Source: Annulohypoxylon bovei var. microspora (Eukaryota > Ascomycota > Sordariomycetes > Xylariales > Hypoxylaceae). Taken from it: DNA of 50,724 bases. Where the stretch lies: positions 12,501-63,224 of the forward strand of contig MU405397.1 in the NCBI GenBank assembly GCA_022836615.1, in the 5' to 3' direction. Below the pieces are notes generated by a model that saw nothing but the letters and a program-made list of their open reading frames with translations, was not told the origin of the DNA and did no database searches. The position numbers and the translations under genes are program-made. This document shows, piece by piece, positions 10,963-22,112 of the stretch; within the stretch, counting starts at the first letter, position 1; the number at the start of each line of letters is the position of its first letter.

Positions 10963-11078
10963 GTTTCATGCAGGAAACTTGGTTTCACCAAAGCTATCCT
11001 TGACCGAGCCACCTTAGGAAAGCCCGCTATCTATTTCACTATTTCTTTTTATATAACTAACGAAGTATAACTGTCTTG

Positions 11079-12061
11079 TTACTTCAAAATATCTATTGCG
11101 TCTAGTCGGCCATGTGCGAAATCCAAGACCTTTACCACAGTCGAACAAGCCTCGATCGGTTCATCATTTCTTTCCATTGAATACAGCCTTGTGAACAGGC
11201 CGATGAGGCTACATGGAGTGACTTCATCATTTAATCTGTCAAATTCCTCCAGGTTGGTAAACCATTCACTTAAAAATGATACACGGAGCATGGCCCAGGA
11301 CCTGATTCAAACCCCTCGTTCAATATTCATATAACCGTTCATTCCGCCCACATACTTCTTAAAGTCGTCCCGATGGGTATAAAGCTTCTGCACGAGGACC
11401 TACACGTTCGCCGTTGAAAAATGAAAACAAAACGTGTGAGAACTCATTCCAACAAGTCTTCCTCGATCCTAGCAAAGGTTCTCAAGGTTTCATTCTATAA
11501 TCGGATTGCCAGGTCATGGTATGCACCGCCTTGATCCGGGTAGATTTTGCTAAGGTGCTGGGCCGAGAACGCCAGTAGTTGGTTCGTGAGATAGGAGGTT
11601 GACAATGTGGAGTTTATATATGCTTGCACGATAGGCGTCATGGGTCGTGGGATCATCGTCGAGTCAGCCATGCTAGTTTCCACATGATGGAACAGGCTCA
11701 GATGTTGAGATGTGAGATGGTTATCCGAGTCCCGAATAGGCGGCCGGCTTATCGCGGTCGTAGGAGGTTTACGAGGTTCTGATGATGTGAAGCGTAGGTC
11801 TATGGAAGACCGCGTGGCGGGTGACTGTGACCCAAGCAGCATATACTGGCCTGCAAAACAGCATTCTCGAGCTTCGACCTCGCAATTCCTGCAAGTCGGA
11901 CGTTTTTCGTTACATTTGATATGTCTCTTTCTACATTCTATACAGCCTCTCTTCGACTTCTTGTGGAAAACGCGACTTTTCGTCTTGTTGAACCATCGTT
12001 GCATGCTGTCTACATAGGTAGAAGGATGCCTCGCCGTATTGGTAGGTAAATAAAGTCGCAT
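11079..12061 (-). pseudogene. Decayed Zn2Cys6 fungal transcription factor
   Basis: The first 188 codons (12061-11495) are open and hold an intact Zn2Cys6 DNA-binding motif, CIECRKRHIKC then CRNC and a final cysteine, at about residues 40-66 after a basic stretch. A TAG at 11495-11497 then stops the frame. Family-like sequence continues beyond it in shifting frames: NETLRTFARIEEDL, then WNEFSHVLFSFFNGERVG after a shift near 11450, then YTHRDDFKKYVGGMNGYM after a shift near 11378. A TGA follows at 11307-11309, and then SWAMLRVSFLSEW down to a normal stop at 11079. That is two nonsense codons and two frameshifts in a regulatory-domain tail. A truncated DNA-binding protein could still be made, but an active regulator is unlikely. 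An ORF caller would report two unrelated short proteins. Confidence 0.85.
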
Positions 12062-13004
12062 AGGTACCTATATTATGGGGGATCTTGCCTGTTAGCCGAT
12101 GAGTGAAGGTTTGAGTATATCGACTAAGAGCGGTGGATTGAATACATGAAACAGGTAGAACGGACCTTGGAAATGCTTGAGTGTTTTTATTTTACCCCTA
12201 TTAACGTATTTACGGTTCTCAGCTCAACACATTTTTACTATATAAGTAAACTAGGCATCATTATTATGAAGTTACTTAAGGTCCTAGTTAAATGATTATA
12301 ACTACTAGGTAAGTTACTAAGAGTTTACATAGGCACGAAATCCCGGATGTCTTGCATCGGTGCGCTAAGGTTATACGCGTAGAATACCCCTCAGACTGGC
12401 GCAGAGTAACACCATGAATTCCAGTATAGCAGCTCAATGATCGACACGATCTTAAATAACAACGGGTATGATTGGCTAGAATAGGGTAGTTATAATAGAG
12501 GTGTTACTTTACATCATACCTACTCACGCTATCTTCTACACCAGGTCATTAACACCTTCTGGTAGAACCCTACTCGTCCATCCGTACCTATAGTTATACC
12601 TAGTTACATACAAATATTCCGACCGACATGACTGTAACGCATATTGCTTTTATACAGATCCATTATGATGATTTGCTTTCCCCAGCCGTGTACTTACTAT
12701 ATACGAGTCATACCGCCATGTACAGCGCGGGGTTTAGCATGAGAAGCAAGTCCAAGTCTACTTACCTAGCGTTACCCCTTAGACTGTACAATCTTGAGAA
12801 TAACGAACGTCACTGGTCAATCTAGTATTCACGAGCCATCTGTCCCTGTTTCATAAAGTCTCACATATAATTACTGATTATAATGGAGATGTTGCTAACA
12901 GCTAGGTAATCTAAGGGATATGGAGGAAAGGGGTTGTAGTAGTTCATTCTAATATAAGTTATATACTATTTCATTCCCTCGCAAGCCTATCGCAGCCGCC
13001 ATTT
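12062..13004. other. Intergenic, no gene seen
   Basis: AT-rich DNA between two broken genes. A 65-codon plus-strand frame at 12628-12825 has no features. The palindromic word TAGGTACCTA sits at 12061-12070, at the start codon of the decayed regulator. Confidence 0.55.
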
Positions 13005-13866
13005 CTAACTCGCGTCAGGTAAAGATTCTATTAGCTCGACCGTCTTGTGATCGACGATCGCCGTAGAGAGCCGCGCAACCATGGTGCGGACGCGCGCTTC
13101 ACTCTGAAGCTCGTAAGGTACCAGAATCCATTGGTAGCCCGCGAGCGTCGATTTGCGGTACTCTGTCCAGACATCCTCATCCCTACTAGAGAGAGACAGG
13201 CCGCCAAAACTAGACAGCGCGTCAAGATAGTGATCTAGAATGCGCATTTCGTGGGCCCCAAGTTGCAGCATGTAAACCCGCCAGTTGCTCGACACCGGAT
13301 AGGACGCGTTCGACGGGCCATGCGTCAACGGGTTCCCCAAATTCTGCTCCGATAGCCTCTAGATCTTTCTTGATTACGAACCCCTGGTTGGTATTGCTGC
13401 CAGCCCAGTATGACCTCGGGAAATCAATGTGGGTGAGATTCGAGGCGATTCTGTTAAAGAACTCGGCCTCACTTTTGTAGAGTGGAACGAGTATGTCGAA
13501 GTATTGCTCAACGTAGGCTGGGTTGAACCCTCCTTTTATACAGACTTTCGTTGGTCTTGACTATACACGACCTTTAGTTAACATACTTCTTTGAAGATGT
13601 CTATGGTGCCATAAACTCCCGTGACGAATTGAAGGTGTAGCTAGCTGAATACTACGTACCTCCTCGGGGTTTCTCGTGAGTCCAGCATCGTTGTCATAGG
13701 TCAACGTGATGAATAGCTTACTAGCACTCTCATTAAGGACGGACTTTGTGAGCTCGATAGTTTTGATCTTCTGACCTAGGACCTCGGTTAGCCATGAAGC
13801 TGTAACTTGCTCCGGCGACGTAGAAAGTTGGGACTGCCCGAAACACGAAGATATGCAGCCCGACAT
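13005..13866 (-). pseudogene. CHK kinase-like / aminoglycoside phosphotransferase-fold gene with catalytic core deleted
   Basis: Exon 1 (13866-13661) encodes an N-lobe with SWLTEVLGQKIKTIELTKS and LFITLTYDN. A GTACGT...TATAG intron leads to exon 2 at 13560, which continues with KVCIKGGFNPAYVEQYF, RSYWAGSNTNQGFVIKKDLE and VEQLAGLHAATWG. At about 13243-13265 the frame jumps straight to DHYLDALSSFGG, then WTEYRKSTLAGYQWILVPYE and ESLPDAS at the normal C-terminus, in a different frame. From knowledge of the family, the stretch between these pieces should be over 100 residues and carry the HGDxHxxN and DF/DW catalytic motifs; both are absent. So this is an internal deletion with a frameshift, and the product cannot be an active kinase. 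An assembly error at the junction is the main alternative. Confidence 0.8.
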
Positions 13867-14268
13867 GATCAATTCCTATGTTAAATGTAGAATTATGGTA
13901 CGTTGGGTGAAGAGGAAACCCCGTCTCCTTTCTATCTGAAGGCCTTCTACCAACGGCGTGCGGGATACTAATATACATGCGCCAGGTGTCAAGAGTTAGT
14001 CTCGCTAGATACATATTACTTGAAATCTGTTAGAAAACGCGTCATGATGTGGTAGGGTCAGATTAGTGAAATCGCGAAGTGTCGGTATTGATATATTCGG
14101 CCCAGTGGATACCTATCTGTTACCATCAGCCACCAATGCCAATCCGTGTTTTTCTAGAAACCGTCTCAGTTATTAGACTATTCAAATTCTACCGGTATGT
14201 CACCACCAAAGATGATATGAAGTCAATATACCGCCCCCGCCACCACTAGCTGACCAAGATTCACAAAA
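13867..14268. other. Intergenic, no gene seen
   Basis: About 400 bp upstream of the broken kinase-like gene and downstream of the short-chain dehydrogenase. No feature is supported. Confidence 0.5.
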
Positions 14269-15198
14269 TCATTGAGGCGGCTTGACGCCCGAAATCCTTG
14301 CGAGAGTCTCAACTAGCTTATTCTGTCGTGCTTCATCATCTAGTGACTTCTCATAAGTCTTCTCGCGGTCTGGACCCTTCGTAGTTCTCGCATGGGACTG
14401 GTACCAGAACCCTCCAGTTTTGCCCTCTGCGGCGCCCGAACCCTCAGCCAGCAGCACGTAGGTATCGATGGCGGCGTCGATGTTGTCAGGTGCGTTCCAG
14501 CCGCCCATTTTCGTGGGAACCCATCCCGGCTGAGCAATGGCAAGAGTTAGTAGCATGTTCTCTACCTAGTACGTAAGGTATTTGGGAGGTTCACGTATGT
14601 ATGTCTCGGATTCCATCATAACTTTCCGAGGCATAGTTATACGTATAGGGATATTATAGTTCTCGAAGTGACATACATTAATGGCATTACTTAGGATGCC
14701 CCTATCGCCGAATCGACGCGCAAACCAGAAGGCGAGCAAGACGTTGTGCAGCTTACTATCGCTGTATCCGGCTTGCTGGATGTCGCGTAACGAGGTATCG
14801 CCGCCATGGTGCATACCGCTGCTGATAAACACGTTACGTTTCGGCGGAGGGTCGATCAGAGATGATAAGATATAAGGCGCCAGAGTGTTGACGGCAAAGA
14901 GCGCTGGGAGTCCCTCTTTGCCCTTGAGATCAGCTACGCCTCTCATAAGGCCGGCGTTATGCACGACGGCGTCCCAGGGGCCAGTCTCGTTCAACTGCGC
15001 TGCTAACGACTTAGTCTCCTCCGTCGATGACAAGTCTGCAACGAAGACATCTTTGGCTTCCGGGCAGGCGGCACGTGCGTCTTGCGCCCTCTGGCTGTTG
15101 CGCGCGTGTAGGTAGACGTCATGCCCACGCTTGACAAGGGCTTGCGCCGAGCGTAGACCAAGACCGTCTGACGAGCCGGTGATAAAGATACGAGCCAT
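14269..15198 (-). CDS. Short-chain dehydrogenase/reductase
   Basis: Two exons (15198-14677 and 14529-14269) give 260 residues. The start MARIFITGSSDGLG carries the TGxxxGxG cofactor loop at residues 7-14; VVHNAG at 78-83 and YSDSK at 145-149 give the NAG motif and catalytic tyrosine and lysine, with serines at 126-127. The intron (GTATGT...CTCAG) has a textbook GCTACTAAC branch site, and the join makes SNAINPGWVPTKMGG, the normal post-catalytic loop of the family. Without the splice the frame runs into a different tail. It probably reduces or oxidises a small carbonyl or alcohol compound with NADP(H). It is intact although the two minus-strand genes downstream of it are broken. Confidence 0.9.
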
Positions 15199-15480
15199 GG
15201 TGAATATGATATAGGTGAACGTGTAGTTAGTCGCTAGAATGTAGTTTCACATACTTAATCCTGTTGTGTACCCGGATAAATTCGCGTGGATTATAGCTTG
15301 CTTTAACATTCATTGATCGAGCTGGTAGAGCTGTCGGAGTTTTCCGCATAGTAATATGACCTCGCTAATGCGGAGCTGATGTCTACGGAGTATCACAGCC
15401 GCTCCTTTCATCCTTTGGAGATTTATATCGTATGTCATGGCTCGCGCCATCTGGGTGTATTACCAATCCATTGTGCGACC

Positions 15481-15511
15481 TACTTAGGTAGGCAGGTAGA
15501 TAGGTAGGTAG
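15481..15511. repeat. TAGGTA microsatellite-like cluster
   Basis: Five imperfect units of (T)AGGTA/AGGCA occur in 31 bp. The same word recurs in many intergenic regions of this window. Confidence 0.6.
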
Positions 15512-16037
15512 TCATCGAGCGCGGGAATGACGTCATTCAATCTATGTCCTTCTTAGATAGACATCCAAGCTACCTAGTACACAGTAGCGTTTGTGTTGAA
15601 CTGTATAGAAAGAATTTGTGGTGTTGTAAGAAACGTAAGGTGACTGGTTCTGATTGGACAATGATGCAAGTAATGTTAATGTTAATTGAAGAACTATACC
15701 ATTATGACACCTTATTCCCAACTCCTTTGGATATTTGTTTGAAGCATTGCCATGTTTCTAGACACACCTGACATGCCATAGTTGAATTGGTTGGTTGTTT
15801 GGTTAAGATGAATGCTAAATGCTAGAAAACACTACCTAGATCTTGTCCCACTATGGTGCGGGTATAGTGGACCTAGAAGCTTAGCGTACCTCCACCTGGG
15901 CATGTTGGAACTCTTTTCTGCATAGCGCTTGCCCTGTCCTTCTGAGCGGCGGGGTGGAGTTCAGCCTTACCTTCTTCATCTTCCATTCCATTTTATTAGA
16001 CTACCTAGGTACACACCTATTGCCTTTTTAAATAGCG

Positions 16038-16055
16038 AACAACAACAACAACAAC
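16038..16055 (+). repeat. (AAC)6 repeat in the UPF3 leader
   Basis: Six perfect AAC units lie about 100 bp before the UPF3 start codon, probably inside the 5' untranslated leader. CAA-type repeats are unstructured in RNA, so this leader should not hinder scanning. Confidence 0.7.
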
Positions 16056-16156
16056 AATAACTGCCGGCCTTCGACAAAAATAATGACAGGAGAAAAATTG
16101 AATAAGGATTCACTGCGACGATCTGTTATTATTTAGTCATAACGACATTGTACAAG

Positions 16157-18083
16157 ATGACCACCACGCGAAAAACCAATGGTGTTTTGCCGGTCTCTTC
16201 CACCCTAGCGACGCATGACACGCCAAAGACCAACAAGGCTAAGGAGCCTCCTCGAGGCAAGAAAGTCATTATTCGTCGCCTTCCACCTGGAATCACCGAC
16301 GTCGAGTTCTGGGCTATTCTAGGAGACGAATGGAAGAGGGGGAACGGTAAGGTGGACTGGACGAGATTCCAAGATGGCCAGGTTTCTCAGGAGTAAGTTC
16401 TACAAATTACTTACACGCCGTTGCCATTGGAGGGTAACATCTAGCTAATTCTGCGCGCCTAGCCCCTCGAATCCATCTAGCCCAGCGCGATGCTATCTCC
16501 AGGTTTTGCGAATCGACGATATCCCTGTATTAGCAGAGATCGTTCAAAGGTCGATCTGGGAAGACGATAAGCGAACATTCAACGACCCAGCCCTCGTCGG
16601 ACCTCCATACCTGGAGGTTTCTATCTATCAGAAAGTACCGACAACCAAGCGTCGCATGGACTCTAAGCAGGGCACCATTGACCAAGATCCCGATTTTATG
16701 GCTTTTCTCGATAGCCTCACCCAAGATCCAGCCGTGAAGGAAGTCGAGGCCGAACAAGTCGCCGAGGACTCTCTCAAAGACAGTGTTAAGGTCACCACAA
16801 CACCCTTGGTTGAATATCTTAAAGAGAAGAAGGCGAATAAGGGTAAAGAAACTACCAGTGCAAAGAGTAGTAAGCACGGTCGACATGAATCTCAGGGTGG
16901 GAAACCAAAAGGAAGCCAGGAAGATTCTAAGAAGAAGATAAAGGAATCCAAGACCGAAAAAGCCGAAAAGGCCGCCGAGAAGGATGAGAAAAAGGCAAAG
17001 GAGCCCGTAAAACTCCTCACTAAGAAAGCGGCAGCCCAAGAGGCAGCGGAAGCGGCTAAATCCACCCCTACCCCGAGTAAGACGATCGAGGAGGCGGCGC
17101 CAAAGAGCCGACGAGCTAATATAGCTGCTGCTGCTAAGATTTTGCAACGCGATCTCGGTCTCAGCCCCGGAAGTGCGCATAGAAGAGCTCGTCAAGATGC
17201 GGCTAAGGCGGAAGCAGCTGCTAAAGTTGATGTCGGTAAGGAGAAGGATAGCAAGGATCCGGTTTCTGTAGCTCCTACTGCGCCGAGTCAACCCACTTCA
17301 TCAGCGCCCCCGTCTGCCCCAACTGCCCCGAAGGCCCAAGCGACGGAAGGTTCACGTCGGTCTCGAGGTGCGAAGGCTGCAAAGCAGAACGCGTCTGGCG
17401 ATACAGCTAAGGGTAAGGACAATGCAAGCAGCGCAACGAAACCAGCCCCTGTGACCACGCCTGTCATCTTAAAGAGAAAGGATGATACCCCTCCTGCCGG
17501 TCCGGCTTCGACGACCCCTGCCTCCTCAGCTTCTACAAATCCAACACCCCCAACTGGCCCTAAGGCTGCCACGGGTAAGGCCTCGACGTCCAAATCAGGT
17601 CCTTCGCAGAAGAAAGGATCCGGTCAGCCTTCGATAACGGCGGGGGCAACACGTGCTTTCGTAAAACACGCCAACCCATCGCAGGGCGTTACCGAACCGT
17701 TACTTAAGCAAGCTATGGAAGTCTATGGCCCCGTCACATTTGTCGAGATAGACAAGAGAAAAGGTTTCGCCTACGTTGATTTTGGAGATCATGACACCCT
17801 AGTCAAAGCTGTTACTGCGAGCCCGGTGTCTGTCGCGCAAGGCACCGTGCAGGTGTTGGAGAGAAAGGAGATTAAGAAGCCTGCCCAGGCCCCGACACAA
17901 CCAGCGGCCGAGAAGGCGAGTAACGATGCTCCACCAGATCGTCCTAAGCGGGGTGGTCGTGGTCGAGGCCGCCGAGGAGGAGGCAACGCGAACAACGCCA
18001 ATGCAGCTGGTGAAGCGTCTGGCTCTTCGGCGCCTGCCGCTGCTGCACCCGCGGACTCTAACGCTGCAGCCCCCCCTGGTTGA
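16157..18083 (+). CDS. UPF3: UPF3, nonsense-mediated mRNA decay factor
   Basis: Two exons (16157-16392, 16463-18083) give 618 residues. The Smg4/UPF3 domain opens with GKKVIIRRLPPGITDVEFW and continues across the intron into ARCYLQVLRIDDIPVLAEIV and KVPTTKRRMDSKQGTID. That domain binds UPF2 in the decay complex that removes mRNAs with premature stops. The middle (about 130-450) is low complexity, rich in Lys/Glu/Ala and then Ala/Pro/Thr/Ser. Near residues 472-545 lies a second RRM-like fold, with RAFVKHANP and KRKGFAYVDFGD as RNP-like strands. The C-terminus has an RGGRGRGRRGGG tract, which should bind RNA. The intron is GTAAGT...CCTAG, and the join makes SQDPSNPSS. The ATG at 16157 is preferred because the upstream in-frame codon is only TTG. 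Confidence 0.92.
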
Positions 18084-19559
18084 AGGCTGACTATGAGTTG
18101 GCTATTGCCAATTTTATATCACTAGAGTTTTCATGCATATGAAAATCACGCTTCAGATAGCTGCGACAGCCGATCGACTACAGTGCTTATTAGGTAATAT
18201 CCTTGATGCGGACCATCGCATTGTCTGCTTTTTGAGCTACAGATGAAAGTGGCTTCTTACTACTATACAATCATTATGAAGGAGACCAACAATATTTGGT
18301 GCTCATAAAGCATTGGGTTATACTCGCTAGGAGCTAGTCTGTTATAGGCTCGCGACCTATACAGAATAGCCGTTGAGTAGGTAGACATGGCTTGAATCAA
18401 GTAGCTATCAGTTATGCTGAGGGAGTTCTGTATGACTACTGCATTGTAGTTAGATCAGGGTATTAAAGTACTCAGGTAATAATACATTGATACTCCCATT
18501 AAGCGGATGGGTTTTAGTTGAACTATTATGGTTAGAGAACGCCTAGGTGTCAAATAACGATGATTCTGGGTATCCTCATATATATACCTATCTAGGTAAA
18601 TTTTTAGGGGTATGACCATGATGTCTGTTAATACCTACCTACTTTAAAGGAGAACCAAGGAAGTGCTTATAATTTCATAGAAAGAGGTATACGTATAAAT
18701 ATCAAGAGTGAATGAGTAGATTAAAGCCTGTATAAATATCCGAGATACTTCTAACTAGTCTAGTTGTAGATAGAAAATGTGAACATTGTCGAGGTGATAA
18801 TTCGCGAATATGAAATAAAAGGGGTACACACTTATGCAAAAAGTGAAATATCTATGTACTTAGGTACATGTACGTCAACTCACAAAGTTTCCTAGATTTA
18901 CCCGAAAGTTAACCTTAAAAGTCGGAATAATCGTTTATACGAACCGAGGCGAGAGTTGGACCTCGAAAGTCGGCCGTTAATACTTGCGCCTGAAGAACCG
19001 CATTCCAACCACTCATCATAACCACGCAGATTCTCTTGAAGAGACGGATTCTTCGTCTCGGACAGCCTCTGCGATAAAACCTAGAATTTCACTTCAAGCT
19101 AGGATATTCTTCAACAAACCACTGCAAGAATCCCCGAAACTCGAAACCGTCCGAAGATAAGCAGTTGGTCCTGCACTGTCGGACTCTTTGGTGACGCGCG
19201 ACCAATTTCAACCGGCGCTCTCAAGGCTTTGGGCCTCTTCGCAGCTTGAGGCCTTCGATCTAACATTTTGGAAGCTAGGCGACAATCTCATGTTGCGCCC
19301 TTCTCTATAAGACTGATCTTCGACTAAGATTCCCAATCGTCCAATCGAGAAAGAACATCCGTAAATGTACATTTCGAACCTCGTTCACAACCTCTTTCGC
19401 ATTTAGAAGTTGTCCTCGTACTTGGTGCCGTTAGTCCCCGTAGCCATAGGCATCCAAATTGCTACTCATTAAGCTGGTCGCATCGCAGAACATAAGCGCT
19501 ATTATAATCGGCTTGGCCACAAGTCAAGGCGCCAACGCTACATATTTGAACACATAGCG
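18084..19559. other. Intergenic region, no gene seen
   Basis: 1.5 kb between UPF3 and the phosphatase gene. The first kilobase is AT-rich with TAGGTA-type words (for example 18585-18598 and 18860-18869). The last ~500 bp is less AT-rich and is probably promoter and leader of the phosphatase gene. Confidence 0.55.
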
Positions 19560-20953
19560 ATGAGTTCTTCCAGACCTGCCGTCCCGAAGCCGGGGCCGGC
19601 AAATTTGACCGCGGGTTCTGGTCTAGACGAATGGCTCGAACAAGCCAAGCAATGCCGTTATCTACCGGAGCCGGTGATGAAGGAACTATGCGAGATGGTT
19701 AAGGAGGTCTTGATGGAAGGTATGCTCATATTTGCGCCATGCTGATGACGCTATTCTAACTCTTCCCTACTCAGAATCCAACATCCAACCGGTAGTTACT
19801 CCGGTCACTATCTGTGGCGATATTCATGGCCAATTCTACGATCTACTTGAGCTTTTTCGCGTTAGTGGTGGTATGCCGGGTCAACCCGTGACTGAAGCTC
19901 CTGTAACCTCAACTTCCGTAATTACATCAGCAGATATCGAACCCCCGACTGAGATCACTAACCCGAAGTTAAAGAAGAAAATAAAGAAGCCGAAGAATCC
20001 AATTGGAGATGTTCCCGGGCTTCCTAGCGACGAGTCTACCAATGTTGAGGAGGAGGAGGAAGAAGGCAACGAATCTCCGAGTGTTTCTCAGCGAAACTCA
20101 TCAGATGCCTCGGCGACTGTCAACAATGCAGATACTCGCTTTGTATTTTTGGGTGACTTTGTGGACCGGGGGTACTTTAGTCTTGAAACATTCACACTGC
20201 TTATGTGTTTGAAAGCTAAGTAAGAAGAACCAAGATGACCTCTTCTCTCTGCCCATCTTTTTCTAACGTATTCTATAGATATCCGGATCGCATTGTTCTT
20301 GTCCGTGGAAATCACGAGTCGCGACAGATCACTCAGGTCTACGGTTTTTATGAAGAGTGCCAACAGAAGTACGGAAATGCATCGGTCTGGAAGTCATGTT
20401 GCCAAGTTTTTGATTTCCTGGTCCTGGCCGCCATTGTGGACGGGGAAATACTTTGTGTCCACGGAGGACTGAGCCCTGAGATCCGTACTATCGACCAGAT
20501 TCGCGTTGTCGCTCGAGCGCAGGAGATACCTCATGAGGGTGCATTCTGCGACTTGGTTTGGAGCGATCCTGAAGAGGTCGAGACGTGGGCTATCAGCCCT
20601 CGAGGGGCTGGATGGCTTTTCGGTGACAAGGTGGCGACGGAGTTCAACCACGTCAATGGACTAAAGTTGATTGCTCGCGCTCACCAACTTGTCAACGAAG
20701 GCTATAAGGTAGGCTTATTTACTCTAGAGTATCAATTATCCATTCGCTTACTTATCGATAGTACCACTTCCCACAAAACTCGGTTGTTACGGTTTGGTCG
20801 GCGCCGAACTACTGCTATCGCTGCGGAAACGTTGCCTCGATCATGTCTGTGGACAAGAACCTAGATCCCATGTTTAGCATCTTCTCGGCCGTTCCCGACG
20901 ACCTGAGACACGTGCCCGCAGGACGACGTGGCCCGTCTGATTACTTTTTATAA
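19560..20953 (+). CDS. SIT4: SIT4/PP6-type serine/threonine protein phosphatase catalytic subunit
   Basis: Four exons (19560-19719, 19775-20219, 20279-20708, 20762-20953) give 408 residues. All PPP-family motifs are present: GDIHG at 68-72, GDFVDRG at 180-186, RGNHE, and HGGLSPEIR with the RAHQ histidine. The C-terminus ends DYFL, the methylatable tail of PP2A-like enzymes. LPEPVMKELCEMVKEVLMEE then SNIQP at the N-terminus points to the SIT4/PP6 branch rather than PP2A or PP4. This branch works with SAP-type subunits in cell-cycle entry, TOR signalling and cell integrity. A low-complexity insert of ~82 residues (about 90-171), with a lysine cluster KLKKKIKKPKNP and a run of six glutamates, separates the first two metal motifs; the yeast enzyme lacks it. 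All introns are 53-59 nt with GT...AG. Confidence 0.92.
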
Positions 20954-21676
20954 TGCGTTATAGCTGAATTACAGCATTCCGTGACGAAGTTTCGAAACTC
21001 TCTTGATACCACTACCACGAAGGCGTTTTAGGGGAGGAATCTTTTCTATATCGGGTTTTGCAAAGCATGAAGGAATGACGGAGGCAACAACGAATAGGTT
21101 ATAGAGAATTAGGCTAGGGGCATGTATACGTCGCCAGTAAGAGGGATCGTAGTGATGAAAACGTAGAACCGTATTGCGCGGGAGCATGGCGACGCGAATG
21201 ATAAACCTGTATAGTAGAAGCTTGGGAGGACTGCCGACTGCGTGGGGAACAAAAGGGGTCAGGGATAACTTGTCCTCTTGAAGCTCCCGGGACATTGTAT
21301 GAATTTTGCTTGATGAGATACGGTTGTGAAATGAGATGATGCGTGGTGATTCGAATTCAATAAATTGCTCTCACATTTTGGATAATAATACTTGCTGGAC
21401 CATGAGCAGTTTGAGAATGGTCCGTGAAGACTTGGAGCTGTAAAAAGGGGGAGATAGCATTACGTAAGTGGGCGTAGAGGGGTTACCCCAACTGCCCCAA
21501 GCAACCCCACCAAATCCAAACTCAATTCGATTTAATCTACGCGCAACGGCGCGTCATCTCCAGCGTAAACGGTAATCCGTTAACAGTCAAAAGGCTAAAT
21601 TGACACCTAATAGCCTACCACACTTATACATACCCTAAAGCCGTGTATATACTTCCCGACGAGGCACACGAACACA
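20954..21676. other. Intergenic, promoter of DAD1
   Basis: 720 bp between the phosphatase and DAD1. A 108-codon minus-strand frame at 20969-21295 lies where the phosphatase 3' UTR should be and matches nothing I know; I do not call it a gene. Confidence 0.5.
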
Positions 21677-22112
21677 ATGTCCTCGAACCAGCAACTCCAG
21701 CGCTCGATGTCGTCAATGAGCATTCGAGACCGGGACCGGGAGAAGACGTACTTCGAGCAGCAGAGGGAGGCGTTGATCGGCGAGATAGCTATGGTTCGTC
21801 TTGCCCCCTGCCACTTTTCATGGCATATTTCTTTCGTGCCTAACTCTTACATTGAAATCGTAATAGATAGGAAGAAGGCTAACACGATGAAAACAGAGCT
21901 TCGAGCACGTCCTCGCCAATATCAATAAGCTAAATCGATCGCTGGAGGCCGTAGTTGCAGTCGGCAACGAGTTTTCGTCCGTCGAGGCGCTGTGGTCGCA
22001 GTTTGAGAACGTCATGGCCAAGGACCCCGAGGACGGTAAGGCCGGCTCCGAGGGCGAAGAGGGTCAGGGTCAGCAGGCCGAGGGGGAAGCTGGAACAGCA
22101 GGGAAAAGCTGA
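21677..22112 (+). CDS. DAD1: DASH complex subunit DAD1
   Basis: Two exons (21677-21793 and 21897-22112) give 110 residues. The conserved core reads KTYFEQQREALIGEIAM, then SFEHVLANINKLNRSLEAV and EFSSVEALWSQFENVM, which is the DAD1 signature. DAD1 is one of ten small subunits of the DASH/Dam1 ring that couples kinetochores to spindle microtubules. The tail after residue 88 is Glu/Gly/Gln-rich and variable. The intron starts with GTTCGT, an uncommon donor, and ends GAAAACAG after a GGCTAACAC branch site; the join gives IAMSFEHV exactly as expected. Without splicing the gene would appear as an unrelated 83-codon frame. The protein is small, so frame-based annotation could easily miss it. Confidence 0.92.

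Larger units (their letters stand above)
15199..16156. other. Divergent promoter region
   Basis: About 960 bp between the dehydrogenase (minus) and UPF3 (plus). It contains a TAGGTA cluster (15481-15511), ACCTAGGTAC at 16003-16012, and a CAA-repeat leader before UPF3. A 75-codon frame at 15544-15771 has no features. Confidence 0.55.

Noticed and set aside
16530..17291. 253-codon minus-strand ORF inside UPF3
   Set aside because: Antisense of a lysine/glutamate-rich coding region, giving Leu/Phe-rich nonsense; no family features.
20969..21295. 108-codon minus-strand ORF
   Set aside because: It lies in the probable 3' UTR of the phosphatase gene, has no recognisable motif and no exon partners.
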